Shown: positions 25,584 to 33,887, counted from the first letter of the stretch. The stretch is 64,000 nt of DNA from Pedobacter sp. R20-19 (GCF_000708265.2 NZ_JCKI01000001.1:186001-250000); one strand, 5' to 3'. Numbers and translations: made by a program. The notes: generated by a model from the letters alone, not told the origin.

Positions 25584-26908
25584 TGTCAAGAGTACTGTTG
25601 ATTGGAGATGTTGTTGTCGATGTTACACTTAGATCGAAACAACAAGAGACAAAATTAAGAATGGGTGGGATCGTTCATGCAGCAAGAGGATTATGGGCAC
25701 AAAATATTCCTTATTCGGTCGGCTATATTGCTCCAAGTTATCTCGATGATCAAATTAGAGATTATTTGAAAGCACATGATTGTGAAGAGGTCGTTAAAAT
25801 TGGGGAAGTAACTGGTGCTCCTTATATATTTTTGATCCAAGAACCAAAAGAAATAGGTAATCAGGGGTATGAGTTTTTATTGCGCGAGGAAATCAAAATA
25901 GAATATATTTATGATAATATCAGTTACTTAGCTGAAAAAGAGCTTTCAGACACGCTGCTTATATCCGGAAATTACGATCTAGCAGATCTGATTTCAAGGC
26001 TTCCTGGAAAGATTCACATGGATGTAGCTAATAATGTAGGTGACCTTGAGTTCTTCAAAAATTTGGAAAAAAAAGTGAGCAGCTTATTCATCTCAACCTC
26101 ATCCGCAATTTTTCAGAAATACTACAAAAATAACTTCCTCGATTTCGCTAACATATTTAAAACATACGTAGAAAAACTTATCCTGAAGGAAAACAGAGGG
26201 GGGAGTCGTGGATTTGTATTTGAAACAAATGAACTATTTTCTGCAGCTTCTCAAACAGCGCCAATCCAACACTCTGTCGGCGTCGGTGATGTGTTCGATA
26301 CCTGTTTCATATCAAACCAACCTACAATGTCAAGTACTAACGCGTTGGTTCTATCTTCGTGGATTGCTTACGAATATGCCTCTACGTCTTATCCGGACGA
26401 TTTTAAAAAGGGTGTGGAGCGAACGCTCAAATCTGATATAGCTGAATTAGCAAAGTTGGGCGGTGTTTCCTTAACTTGGGAAGAAAGAAAAGATATAAGT
26501 ATATATATTGCTGCTCCCGATTTTGATCATGTAGATAAAACACCCATAGATTTGCTTGAGAATAGTTTATTGTACCATAATTTTAGACCTAGGAGACCGA
26601 TTGTGGAAAATGGACTCATGGAGAAAGGAGCAAGCAAAACTCGTAAGCAAGAGCTATTTGAAAAGGATATGACACTGTTAGGCGAGTGTTCGATGTTAGT
26701 GGCCGTGTTATTATACAATGATCCAGGCACATTAATTGAAATCGGCTTAGCATCAGCCAGAGGAATTCCAACAATGGTTTACGATCCCTATAACCAAGCT
26801 GAAAATTGTATGCTTACCGAGTTACCTAATCTCATTTCAGATGATTTAGACGAAATCATCTCGGAAGTTTTTATCGAGAGTGCAAAAATAAAAAATAATG
26901 AAAAGTAA
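25583..26908 (+). CDS. PfkB-type kinase fused to nucleoside 2-deoxyribosyltransferase
   Basis: The 441-residue protein has two domains. The first (about 1-295) is PfkB/ribokinase-like: strand MSRVLLIGDVVVD, GGIVHAARGL, and the catalytic GVGDVF (Asp236), which replaces the usual GAGD. The second (about 305-441) is a nucleoside 2-deoxyribosyltransferase-like domain: IYIAAPDFD, then DPGTLIEIG, where Glu386 sits at the catalytic nucleophile position, then VYDPYNQ. Together they could move a base onto deoxyribose and phosphorylate the product, making or clearing a modified nucleotide. The QueC gene overlaps its end by 11 bp. I have not seen this fusion as a standard gene, but I cannot search for it. 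Confidence 0.8.
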   Translation: MSRVLLIGDVVVDVTLRSKQQETKLRMGGIVHAARGLWAQNIPYSVGYIAPSYLDDQIRDYLKAHDCEEVVKIGEVTGAPYIFLIQEPKEIGNQGYEFLLREEIKIEYIYDNISYLAEKELSDTLLISGNYDLADLISRLPGKIHMDVANNVGDLEFFKNLEKKVSSLFISTSSAIFQKYYKNNFLDFANIFKTYVEKLILKENRGGSRGFVFETNELFSAASQTAPIQHSVGVGDVFDTCFISNQPTMSSTNALVLSSWIAYEYASTSYPDDFKKGVERTLKSDIAELAKLGGVSLTWEERKDISIYIAAPDFDHVDKTPIDLLENSLLYHNFRPRRPIVENGLMEKGASKTRKQELFEKDMTLLGECSMLVAVLLYNDPGTLIEIGLASARGIPTMVYDPYNQAENCMLTELPNLISDDLDEIISEVFIESAKIKNNEK

Positions 26909-27527
26909 GGACGGCATTTTATTGGCTTCAGGTGGATTGGATTCCACAACAATGGCATACTGGTTACTGGATAAAGGAATAGACTTTGTTCCATTATTTT
27001 TAAATTATGGCCAGCACTGCGCAGATACCGAATTTGAAACATTAAAAACGGTTTTGCCCGAGTCATATAAGGGTAAAGTAGAATATGTTGACATCCAGTC
27101 GATTTACTCGAGATCTGAGTCTCGTTTTATTAAGCCCGCTAATCTTTGGGAGGAAGAAATTGCTGCCGATGATTTATATATTCCCTACAGAAATGTGTTA
27201 ATGTTAACAATTGGTGCTACATTTGCACAAAACTTAGGATTATCAAATGTTTATTCCGCGTTTATAAATAGTAATCATGCTAAAGAAATTGATTGCTCGA
27301 ATGAATTTTTCGATAAGATGGAAAATATGTTAGCAGATTATGGCTCGGTAAAAATTAATATGCCTTTTAGATATTTTTCAAAATATGAGGTTGCAAAGAT
27401 AGGAATTGAACTCGGTGCTAATATCGGAGCTACATTTTCTTGCCAAGCATCTCCAGTTATTCCTTGCGGCGCGTGCCCGAATTGCGTAGATAGATTAGAA
27501 GCAATCAGGAAAATAGAGTCAGAATAA
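26898..27527 (+). CDS. queC: QueC-like 7-cyano-7-deazaguanine synthase
   Basis: The 209-residue protein has the PP-loop SGGLDS (11-16), FLNYGQHC (around 40), and a C-terminal zinc knuckle with Cys182, Cys190, Cys193 and Cys196 (FSCQASPVIPCGACPNC). All QueC catalytic features are present. QueC converts carboxydeazaguanine to preQ0 with ATP and ammonia. No QueD, QueE or FolE is present here, so this copy probably serves the operon, not the queuosine pathway, and would need carboxydeazaguanine from the host. It overlaps the kinase/deoxyribosyltransferase gene upstream and lies 4 bp before the glycosylase gene. Confidence 0.92.
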   Translation: MKSKDGILLASGGLDSTTMAYWLLDKGIDFVPLFLNYGQHCADTEFETLKTVLPESYKGKVEYVDIQSIYSRSESRFIKPANLWEEEIAADDLYIPYRNVLMLTIGATFAQNLGLSNVYSAFINSNHAKEIDCSNEFFDKMENMLADYGSVKINMPFRYFSKYEVAKIGIELGANIGATFSCQASPVIPCGACPNCVDRLEAIRKIESE

Positions 27528-27531
27528 ATTT

Positions 27532-28188
27532 ATGGAAATAGTTTTTGAAGCTAGAAAGTTAGCCAATTATATTGGTGGTCTTGACACATTTGAAACGCTG
27601 TATGTAGAATCAGAATTTTGCTACCAACACATTGGTGCACTATTTGTTGATATTACTTTGCAAGCCGGATTAAATTATCAGTCTGTCGTTAAGCCGCGTG
27701 TCCAAAGAGTTTTGTTGAATTACCCTGAGGCTGATACGGTACTAAAATTTAGAGATGCAATTGAAGCCTGGGGATTAGAAACTATAATCAAGTGGAGAAA
27801 TAGTATCAAGATTAATAGGTTGGAGCGATTGATTTCATTTGCCTTAGCAAATGAAATCAACACCTGCGCGGATTTCAAAATTTTTCTAATGAATGCTAAT
27901 AACCGTGAGGAGTTTCAAAAATTAAATGGTGTTGGACCCAAAACTGTAGATTACACACTCAAGCTTTTAAATTTTGATACTGTTGCCGTAGATAGACATA
28001 TCTATGCCTTCGTGGAGATGGCTGATGTAAAACCAGAAGGTTACGCGTTCACAAAAAAAGTAGTCGAATTCGCAGCTGACTTCCTCCAAATTTCTAGATC
28101 TTCAATGGATTATAGTATTTGGAAATATATGTCCAATGCTGAGCGGAGTTTAGATAAAAATACATCCCAACTTGAATTGGCGCTTTAG
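27532..28188 (+). CDS. HhH-GPD DNA glycosylase (OGG-like)
   Basis: The 218-residue protein carries the helix-hairpin-helix LNGVGPKTVDY with Lys137, which acts as nucleophile in bifunctional glycosylases, and VAVDRHIYAF with catalytic Asp154. There is no [4Fe-4S] Cys cluster at the end, so it is OGG/AlkA-like rather than endonuclease III. Type IV CBASS couples an OGG-like protein with QueC. Here the same two enzymes occur without a CD-NTase. It could remove or recognise a modified guanine in DNA or in the conjugate. Final gene of the six-gene operon. Confidence 0.88.
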   Translation: MEIVFEARKLANYIGGLDTFETLYVESEFCYQHIGALFVDITLQAGLNYQSVVKPRVQRVLLNYPEADTVLKFRDAIEAWGLETIIKWRNSIKINRLERLISFALANEINTCADFKIFLMNANNREEFQKLNGVGPKTVDYTLKLLNFDTVAVDRHIYAFVEMADVKPEGYAFTKKVVEFAADFLQISRSSMDYSIWKYMSNAERSLDKNTSQLELAL

Positions 28189-28451
28189 TTTAAAACACCA
28201 TTAAACTCTTCGATTCGGCTCGCTAAGTTTCTTACACATTCTACTAGCCAATCTCGAAGCATCATTCCAGTACTGTTGACATGTTCTCATTTCTTGGCTT
28301 ACTTGTTTTTTTGTACTTAATAAAAATTCTGTTTCTAACCGTTTTTTATTAGTGTTATTATTGATTTTGTATTGTCAATCGTTACATGCAACAATTCATA
28401 GCTATTAGTGTTTATTGACTTATAATTTTCTTAAGATTCAGAAGCTTTAGA
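28189..28451. other. Intergenic region with a possible coding remnant
   Basis: On the minus strand a frame of about 55 codons ending at 28191 is open after a TGA and reads like a helical C-terminus (LETEFLLSTKKQVSQEM, then CQQYWNDASRL). It has no start codon in its first half. It may be the tail of a deleted gene. Confidence 0.3.
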
Positions 28452-28847
28452 TTAATACTGCTTTAGAGCAATAAGCGCCTTAGCAATAGGTATATCCGCT
28501 TGCGCCAAATCGAAACTGAGTAGTTCTATTTTTTTTACCCATTGGATAGCATCATGCTCAGTTAAGGTGAAATCGGCTTGGATAAACTTACAGCAGTAAG
28601 CTATAAGCTCTATTTGAACCTGCTGATATTTATGAAAAATGGTTTTAAAATGTTTCTGTATTTCAACTTTAACTGAGAGTTCTTCCTTTAGTTCTCTCAT
28701 GAGGGCATCGCTTTCTGATTCATTGGGCTCAACTTTTCCGCCTGGGAATTCCCAATAACCACCAAGAGGTTTTTCAGCTTTTCTTCTGCAGAGAAGTATT
28801 TTATCTTCCTTGAAAATAATACCGCAAACAACCCTAACTGTATCCAT
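28452..28847 (-). CDS. Nudix hydrolase, MutT-like
   Basis: I chose the ATG at 28847 (131 residues). The Nudix box GGKVEPNESESDALMREL-KEEL matches G-x5-E-x7-R-E-x2-E-E, and RRKAEKPLGGYWEFPGG precedes it as in MutT-type 8-oxo-dGTP or NTP pyrophosphatases. It overlaps the end of the broken SRA-HNH gene by 14 bp, so the two were once translationally coupled on the minus strand. It may clean modified nucleotides, which would fit beside genes for nucleotide modification. Housekeeping or defensive role cannot be separated here. Confidence 0.88.
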   Translation of the reverse strand: MDTVRVVCGIIFKEDKILLCRRKAEKPLGGYWEFPGGKVEPNESESDALMRELKEELSVKVEIQKHFKTIFHKYQQVQIELIAYCCKFIQADFTLTEHDAIQWVKKIELLSFDLAQADIPIAKALIALKQY

Positions 28848-29712
28848 GAGCAAGGCGATGATAGGCTAGATTTAATAAATTTAGTTTATGCTTTTCTTTA
28901 AAAATTAGCTTTCCAGCTACATCGCCTAACAAGTTAAATTCATCTGAAATAGAAAATAGCCCTTTTTCAAACATTACATGATGGTGAGGGCACAAACATA
29001 TTAGGTTGTTTGAATTATCATCTCCATTATGTGGTTTGCCTAGCGGTTTAATGTGTGCGCCTTCGGCATAACGGCCAACTTTGGTAATGATGGTTTCATT
29101 GCATATCTGGCATTGATAATTGTAGAGCTGTTTGACCTCTCTTGCTATTTTGGTGTCGCGAATTATTCTTAAAACGACGCTCTCTATACGTTTTTGTCCT
29201 TAGTAGCATAATCTAGTTCTATTTCTTCTGTGGTTTTCCTATTTGGATTAATACCTATGTATTCTAGCTTGTATCTGCAGATTTTAAAGCCACTTTTACC
29301 GATCTCCTGCCATGCATCTATCACACTGTAAAGGCCTGCGTACTTTTAGCCTTGTTTTGGAGAAAATGGGGTTTTGTGTTTTGCACCCCTAATTACTCTA
29401 ACAGGTAATCCTTCGTCCATACTTTTTAATGATCCGGCATTGCCTCTGTTATTCCAGTCTTGGTCTTTAGTTTGCTTTTTACTGTCGCCTTCATTACCAC
29501 CAGCGCCCGTATAAATGATTGTATCGCCGCGATCCTTGTCATCTTCGTAGCCCCCTGAAAGTACAATAGCGGCAACGCCTGTTTTCCCTGTTCCATCTAT
29601 CCCTCCGGCCCAGTTTCTATGGAAACTATCATTCAATCTAATTCGTCTATCTTCAAATTGATAATCTTTTGGGATACCCTTTTATCTCTCCAAATATTAT
29701 TGGTTTAGCCAT
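28834..29712 (-). pseudogene. SRA-HNH modification-dependent restriction endonuclease, broken in three places
   Basis: Reading down from the ATG at 29712, MAKPIIFGEIKGYP starts an SRA-YDG gene. One extra A in an A-run shifts the frame before YQFEDRR. The SRA core follows (RNWAGGIDGTG, IVLSGGYEDD, IIYTGAGGN, LPVRVIRG). A TAA at 29346-29348 interrupts the frame before YAGLYSVIDAWQEIG. A missing A after TKDK shifts the frame again before RIESVVLRIIRD. The HNH part is then open: CQICNETI, EGAHIKPLGKPHNG, LICLCPHHH. Intact, it would cut DNA containing 5-methyl- or 5-hydroxymethylcytosine. Three independent lesions make sequencing error unlikely. Confidence 0.85.
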
Positions 29713-29746
29713 TAAAAGTTAGCGTTTAATTTTGTTGCATTTAATA

Positions 29747-29803
29747 ATGAAAAAACTAATCCTCTTATTTTCCTTCCTAACTTTACTAAAACCAATTCTC
29801 TAG
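29747..29803 (+). pseudogene. Signal-peptide stub of a secreted protein
   Basis: ATG AAA AAA starts an 18-residue frame (MKKLILLFSFLTLLKPIL) that is a complete hydrophobic signal peptide and then stops. It ends 18 bp before the 43-bp repeat at 29821, so it may be the 5' end of a gene cut by insertion of the cassette. A chance frame cannot be ruled out. Confidence 0.3.
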
Positions 29804-29820
29804 AAATACAGATCTAATAA

Positions 29821-29863
29821 GTTATATTTGATATAACAGGAAAATCACCCAGAATGGGCAGGC
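29821..29863. repeat. 43-bp direct repeat, left boundary of the RloAB cassette
   Basis: GTTATATTTGATATAACAGG and the following 23 bases match 33280-33322 with about two mismatches. It contains a perfect 7-3-7 palindrome (GTTATAT TTG ATATAAC). The two direct copies enclose the RloAB pair and a serine-recombinase remnant. Confidence 0.75.
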
Positions 29864-30062
29864 CCGCCTTGCCATGAAATGTGTTTACAATTTTAGCAAA
29901 TAAACTCACTAAATAAAATTGTAATGCACATGCGGCACGCTTGCGCCAGCGAGGGGAGACATCTGGGAAAAACCGTGGTCAGCGAAATATGACCGATTTG
30001 TCTAGAAGACATATTGACTTGCTATAAATGTCAATGTTAACGGAGGTTTCATTTCTGCTATT

Positions 30063-30079
30063 ATGTGATACTATCACAT
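30063..30079. promoter_or_regulatory. Palindromic operator upstream of the ATPase gene
   Basis: ATGTGATA C TATCACAT is a perfect 8-1-8 palindrome, 75 bp before the ATPase ATG. It looks like a dimeric regulator site; the half-site TGTGA recalls Crp/Fnr sites, but the spacing is one base short. The intergenic stretch 29864-30062 otherwise holds nothing I recognise. Confidence 0.45.
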
Positions 30080-30153
30080 CTTTTTATACTTAATTAGCGT
30101 TCATACATCGATATTTAAATATTTTAATTTATAATTGTGAAAAAACCACATAT

Positions 30154-31506
30154 ATGTTAGTTAGGCTTATCGTCAAAAATCTATTTTCTTTCCAGGATGA
30201 GGTTGAGTTTCATATGATTCCCGGCCAGGCATCTAGATTGAAACATCACAAGTATAAGATTGGTGAAAAGGAGTTATTAAAACTGTCTGCTATATATGGC
30301 GCTAACGGCTCAGGTAAATCAAACCTCGTTAAAGCATTAATTTTACTAAAACAATTTATCTTAAGCGGTAATATTCCAACAGCCTTGCAAAGAGGAAAAT
30401 TTAAGCTGTCTAAGATATCTCAATCTTTCCCTGTAGAAATGGGTATTGAATTTTATTTTCAAAGCTCTTTATTTTTTTACAGTTGCTCGATGGACCAAGG
30501 AAAGGTTCTCGAAGAGTACCTATGTACTATCAATCCAAAAACAAATGATGACGAACTTATTTTTAGTAGGAAATCTGTAGATCAAGTTAACGAAGTTAAA
30601 TTTTTTGAAGATTTTTATCACGATCCAGAAGCCAAAGTCCTCAGCGGACTGATAAGTAAAGATCTGTTGAAACCGAATCAATCTCTGATCAAAGTTGTCG
30701 AATCTTTATCTAATGCGGGATTCGATAAAATAAAACAGGTATATAATTGGTTTAATGATCAATTGACTATCATTACACCTTCAATGAAAGCAGCTAATAT
30801 AGCTTTAAACTTTGACCTGAATCCGGCTTTGCGGAAATTTGCAGATGATATCATATGTAGTATTGGAGCAGGAATCTCAAGCGTAGATATAGAAAAAAAG
30901 GATTTAGAACATTACAAAGGTGCAATGGACGCAAAGGAGTTTGAAGAGTTAATTACCAATCTGCAGCAAGATCCTAAGAAAATTGCGCAATTGGAAGCAG
31001 CGGATGATGAGTTGTTTGCGGTAAATGAAAATGGCAAAATTGTTACTAAAAGACTTTTTCTCCAGCATAACGGACAAGAGGATAAAAACGTGCCTTTCAG
31101 TTTCTCACAGGAATCTGATGGTACTCGCAGAATTATCGAGTACATCCCCGCTTTATATCGATTAATCAATGAAGAAAAGGTATTTGTCATCGATGAAATC
31201 GAACGGAGCATTCATCCTATACTCATTAAAGAACTTATTTCAAAATTTTCGTTAGACGAGATGACAAAAGGACAACTTATATTCACTACACATGAGTCTA
31301 ATCTCTTAGATCAACGCATGCTTAGGACCGATGAGATATGGTTTGTAGAAAAAAATAAGGTTGGGTCGACAAACATCTATTCCCTTAGCGAATACAAAGA
31401 GCACAATACCATTGACATTAGAAAAGGCTATCTAAATGGAAGATATGGAGCAATTCCATTTATAGCAAATTTACAGGACCTAAATTGGCATAAATATGTT
31501 GACTAG
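30154..31506 (+). CDS. RloA/AbiLi-like AAA ATPase
   Basis: The 450-residue protein has an SMC-like ATPase fold. The N-terminus LIVKNLFSFQDEVEF is followed by Walker A GANGSGKSN (49-57). A signature-like SFSQESDGTRR lies near residue 320 and Walker B VFVIDEIERSIHP near 350. The final part has FTTHESNLLDQ. This is the AAA_15 protein that pairs with RloB; the pair is known as abortive infection system AbiL in lactococci. It overlaps the RloB gene by 11 bp, as in other copies. It probably senses infection and activates RloB. The role is established for related pairs, not for this one. Confidence 0.88.
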   Translation: MLVRLIVKNLFSFQDEVEFHMIPGQASRLKHHKYKIGEKELLKLSAIYGANGSGKSNLVKALILLKQFILSGNIPTALQRGKFKLSKISQSFPVEMGIEFYFQSSLFFYSCSMDQGKVLEEYLCTINPKTNDDELIFSRKSVDQVNEVKFFEDFYHDPEAKVLSGLISKDLLKPNQSLIKVVESLSNAGFDKIKQVYNWFNDQLTIITPSMKAANIALNFDLNPALRKFADDIICSIGAGISSVDIEKKDLEHYKGAMDAKEFEELITNLQQDPKKIAQLEAADDELFAVNENGKIVTKRLFLQHNGQEDKNVPFSFSQESDGTRRIIEYIPALYRLINEEKVFVIDEIERSIHPILIKELISKFSLDEMTKGQLIFTTHESNLLDQRMLRTDEIWFVEKNKVGSTNIYSLSEYKEHNTIDIRKGYLNGRYGAIPFIANLQDLNWHKYVD

Positions 31507-32134
31507 AACCAGACTTTATAGCAGAGTAGCGCCTGCTAAAGATGCTAAGCTGTTTCTGATTTTTTGTGAGGGGAGCTCAACAGAACCAAGATATTTCAAA
31601 TATTTTAATGGGATAAATTCTCAAATTAGAATAGAACCAGTAGAAGCAGACGACCAGCAGGACAATACACCAACTGGATTATTAGCAGCTGCACAGATAG
31701 CCTTGATAGCTTCTGAGGAAAATCCTGCGCCGCAGTATCAACTTGTAGATGGCGATGAAGTCTGGTTCGCAATAGACACAGATCAATGGGGAGATAAAAT
31801 TGATAAATTGAGGGAAGGTGCTTCCAAGTACGGTTGGAATGTGGCTCAAAGTAATCCTTGTTTTGAAGTGTGGTTGTATTACCATACTAATTCTGCTGCC
31901 CCAAACTTCGATGGGCACGAGCAGTCAATGGAGTGGAAAAATCAACTTAATACAATTCTTCCTGGAGGGTTTGATTGTCGAAAACATCCAATACTTATCC
32001 AGTCCGCGATTCTTAATACGAAATCTAGCCACATAAACATTAATACACCCTCTACAACGGAAATATACATCCTTGCGGAGCGATTTCTTCCCCTAGTAGA
32101 GAAAGAAATAAATCGTGCTTTATTGCTAATTTAG
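31496..32134 (+). CDS. RloB/AbiLii-like protein (TOPRIM-type nuclease)
   Basis: This 212-residue protein has the RloB hallmarks: LFLIFCEGSSTEPRYF near residues 19-34 (the Glu of the TOPRIM fold), then VWFAIDTDQWGD with the DxD, and SNPCFEVWLYYH. These make a metal-dependent TOPRIM site. It is translationally coupled to the ATPase through an 11-bp overlap. In AbiL/RloAB-type defence it is the effector that stops growth of the infected cell. The pair is complete and intact here. Confidence 0.88.
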   Translation: MLTRTRLYSRVAPAKDAKLFLIFCEGSSTEPRYFKYFNGINSQIRIEPVEADDQQDNTPTGLLAAAQIALIASEENPAPQYQLVDGDEVWFAIDTDQWGDKIDKLREGASKYGWNVAQSNPCFEVWLYYHTNSAAPNFDGHEQSMEWKNQLNTILPGGFDCRKHPILIQSAILNTKSSHININTPSTTEIYILAERFLPLVEKEINRALLLI

Positions 32135-32321
32135 TTTTTCCTTTTAAATACTTAAGTTATGGGTAACCCGGCTCATATCCCAGACCATGGTGCGGCAAGA
32201 ATTATGACTTTGAAAGTGTTCAAACTTGAAAGTGCTGCAGTAGTATGATTTTTTAAAGGTACCACTATATGCGAACTGGATTATTATTAAAGCAATTTCA
32301 GTTTGTTTCTCTTTTTTTAGG

Positions 32322-32558
32322 CTATTTAGATACAACATTGTTTAGTAGCTCTAGATAACGATGGTTTTTTAAATCTCTTTGAGCATCTGCTAGGATGGCA
32401 GTATAACTTTTTTCCACCTTCTTAAGCGTTAAAATTAAATAGTCCTCGTTGCAGATTGCCTTATGTTCGTTGATATACCAATGTTCAGCAACTAAAGTTT
32501 CTATAGCAGTGATTGAATTTTTCGATAAAAAAAAATCTCCCAACATGTATTTGATCAC
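32322..32558 (-). CDS. Small hypothetical protein, 78 residues
   Basis: A 78-residue minus-strand frame starting MIKYMLGDFFLS, helical and charged (LILTLKKVEKSY), with no motif, signal peptide or transmembrane helix. It lies in the cassette between RloB and the recombinase remnant. The composition is protein-like and the ATG is plausible, but nothing else supports it. I do not recognise a family; the region 32559-32898 after it holds no gene that I can see. Confidence 0.4.
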   Translation of the reverse strand: MIKYMLGDFFLSKNSITAIETLVAEHWYINEHKAICNEDYLILTLKKVEKSYTAILADAQRDLKNHRYLELLNNVVSK

Positions 32559-32898
32559 GTATCAACTTTAAAGTTGATGTGGCAGATTGCGCATGAAAAA
32601 AACATACCCTGAACTCCTAGTATGACTATCGTGATATTCTGAGGCTGGTTGATTTTAATATTCTAATCTATCGCTTAGGAAATACCTAAGTTTAGCAGAA
32701 GCTCTGAATAATATTTTCTCTCATCGGCCATTTAAATGCCGTAGATGATATGGCACGTATTAAAATCACTACTGAAATGATCAATATCGCTGCAATACCA
32801 TATTGATTTACACCCATATTTTTTAAAAAGTTTCGAACATGTTTACTTGTAAATTTTATATACTTATTACCCTTAATATTTTTTTGTAGCTTTTTATT

Positions 32899-33180
32899 TC
32901 ATTTATTCGTGTAGGTATCAAAAATTTTAGCATAGCGGTAAAATGTTGATCTGGTTAGTTGCAGACTTTTAAAATTTGTGCTGGCGTTTTATCCATGTCC
33001 TTATACACAGACCGCATAGCCAACAATTTGGAAATAGTATCTTTTATAAATCCTTTTGCTCTACCTTCTGTACGGCTTCTTGCCATTGCAGATTCTAAAG
33101 CAGCCTTAGTTCTCTCTCTGCTCAATTCTCTTTTGTCCTCTGCTAATGAAGCCATTATATTTAGAAAAGCCTTCCTGTAT
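32899..33180 (-). pseudogene. Serine recombinase (resolvase/invertase) C-terminal remnant, frameshifted
   Basis: Reading down from about 33180, the frame has KAFLNIMASLAEDKRELSRERTKAA and SRTEGRAKG, the E-helix and hinge of Pin/Hin-type serine recombinases (family consensus NIFASLAEFERDLIRERTKA). A one-base shift occurs after LKVC near 32957. The other frame continues QLTRSTFYRYAKIFDTY to a TGA at 32899-32901, the helix-turn-helix. The N-terminal catalytic domain with the active Ser is missing. It is inactive, but it lies near the right 43-bp repeat of the cassette. Confidence 0.8.
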
Positions 33181-33279
33181 CGAAAACTAATTTAGTGGTT
33201 AACTTATTTATTGTATGATGTTAGACTTTGGAATCTTATAAATAGTCATGCTGTATTTGAAGAAAACGAAAACTAATCA

Positions 33280-33322
33280 GTTATATTTGATATAACAGGA
33301 AAATCACCCGGAATCGGCAGGC
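33280..33322. repeat. 43-bp direct repeat, right boundary of the RloAB cassette
   Basis: Second copy of the element at 29821-29863, in the same orientation, including the palindromic core GTTATATTTGATATAAC. It lies about 100 bp from the serine-recombinase remnant, as an att or res site would. Confidence 0.75.
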
Positions 33323-33400
33323 CGCGTTAGCTTGCTTTTTTTAAATCATTTCTGCAACATAGTTATCGACTAGGATATTTGATCGATAAGAAGATACATG

Positions 33401-33652
33401 CTATAATTCAGGTGTTTTGTTTTCGTATTTAAAATCAATTAACTCTTTCAACGGAATTTTCAAACCTTCCGCTAAGGCTACCATTGTAATTAGGGTTGGG
33501 GAAGACAAGCCTTTTTCAATTTTATGAATTTGGCTATGTTCAACATCACAAAGCTGTTCTAGAATACGAAGGCTTATGTCTTTACGATTTCGCAGTTCTT
33601 TAAGATGAGCACCAAATGATTTTAATAATTGATCTTTTCTGATTTCGTCCAC
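33401..33652 (-). CDS. XRE-family helix-turn-helix regulator
   Basis: The 83-residue protein is a single HTH_3 domain: FGAHLKELRNRKDISL, then DVEHSQIHKIEKGLSSPTL, then LAEGLKIPLKEL. The recognition helix is around residues 38-48. Such solo XRE regulators accompany mobile cassettes and toxin-antitoxin or restriction genes. It stands alone on the minus strand, 78 bp outside the right repeat; its targets are unknown. Confidence 0.88.
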   Translation of the reverse strand: MDEIRKDQLLKSFGAHLKELRNRKDISLRILEQLCDVEHSQIHKIEKGLSSPTLITMVALAEGLKIPLKELIDFKYENKTPEL

Positions 33653-33770
33653 CTAACAAATAGAGAAAAATGAGATAATTTATTTGTAGGTCTATTTGCA
33701 TACAAAGAAAGGTTTTATTATATTCGTTTATTATAATTAGGTATTAATAAGAGTCTTGCAACTTCAGAAT

Positions 33771-33887
33771 CTCACGCCGTTGAAGCAAGACAGCAGATTA
33801 ATACCCATATCTATGTGTAGTTGTATATATTTGTACATCGAAATAGATGTGGGGCTGCTGTAATTCCATTTCAACGTAAGGCGTGAG
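33771..33887. repeat. 117-bp long imperfect hairpin
   Basis: Paired blocks from outside in: CTCACGCC/GGCGTGAG, GTTGAA/TTCAAC, AGCAG/CTGCT with ATTA/TAAT, and ATATCTAT/ATAGATGT, separated by small bulges. It surrounds a 28-base AT-rich tip. It is too large for an ordinary terminator and lies between the XRE gene and a small plus-strand frame. A structured RNA or a small non-autonomous insertion is possible. Confidence 0.55.

Noticed and set aside
23346..28188. Type IV CBASS
   Set aside because: QueC and an OGG-like glycosylase are present, but no CD-NTase and no TGT were seen on either strand nearby.
23346..28188. Standard Qat system
   Set aside because: A QueC and a Met-Gly protein fit, but there is no TatD nuclease, and a PIN nuclease and a kinase/deoxyribosyltransferase fusion are extra.
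33771..33887. Retron msr/msd
   Set aside because: The hairpin is suggestive, but no reverse transcriptase gene lies nearby.
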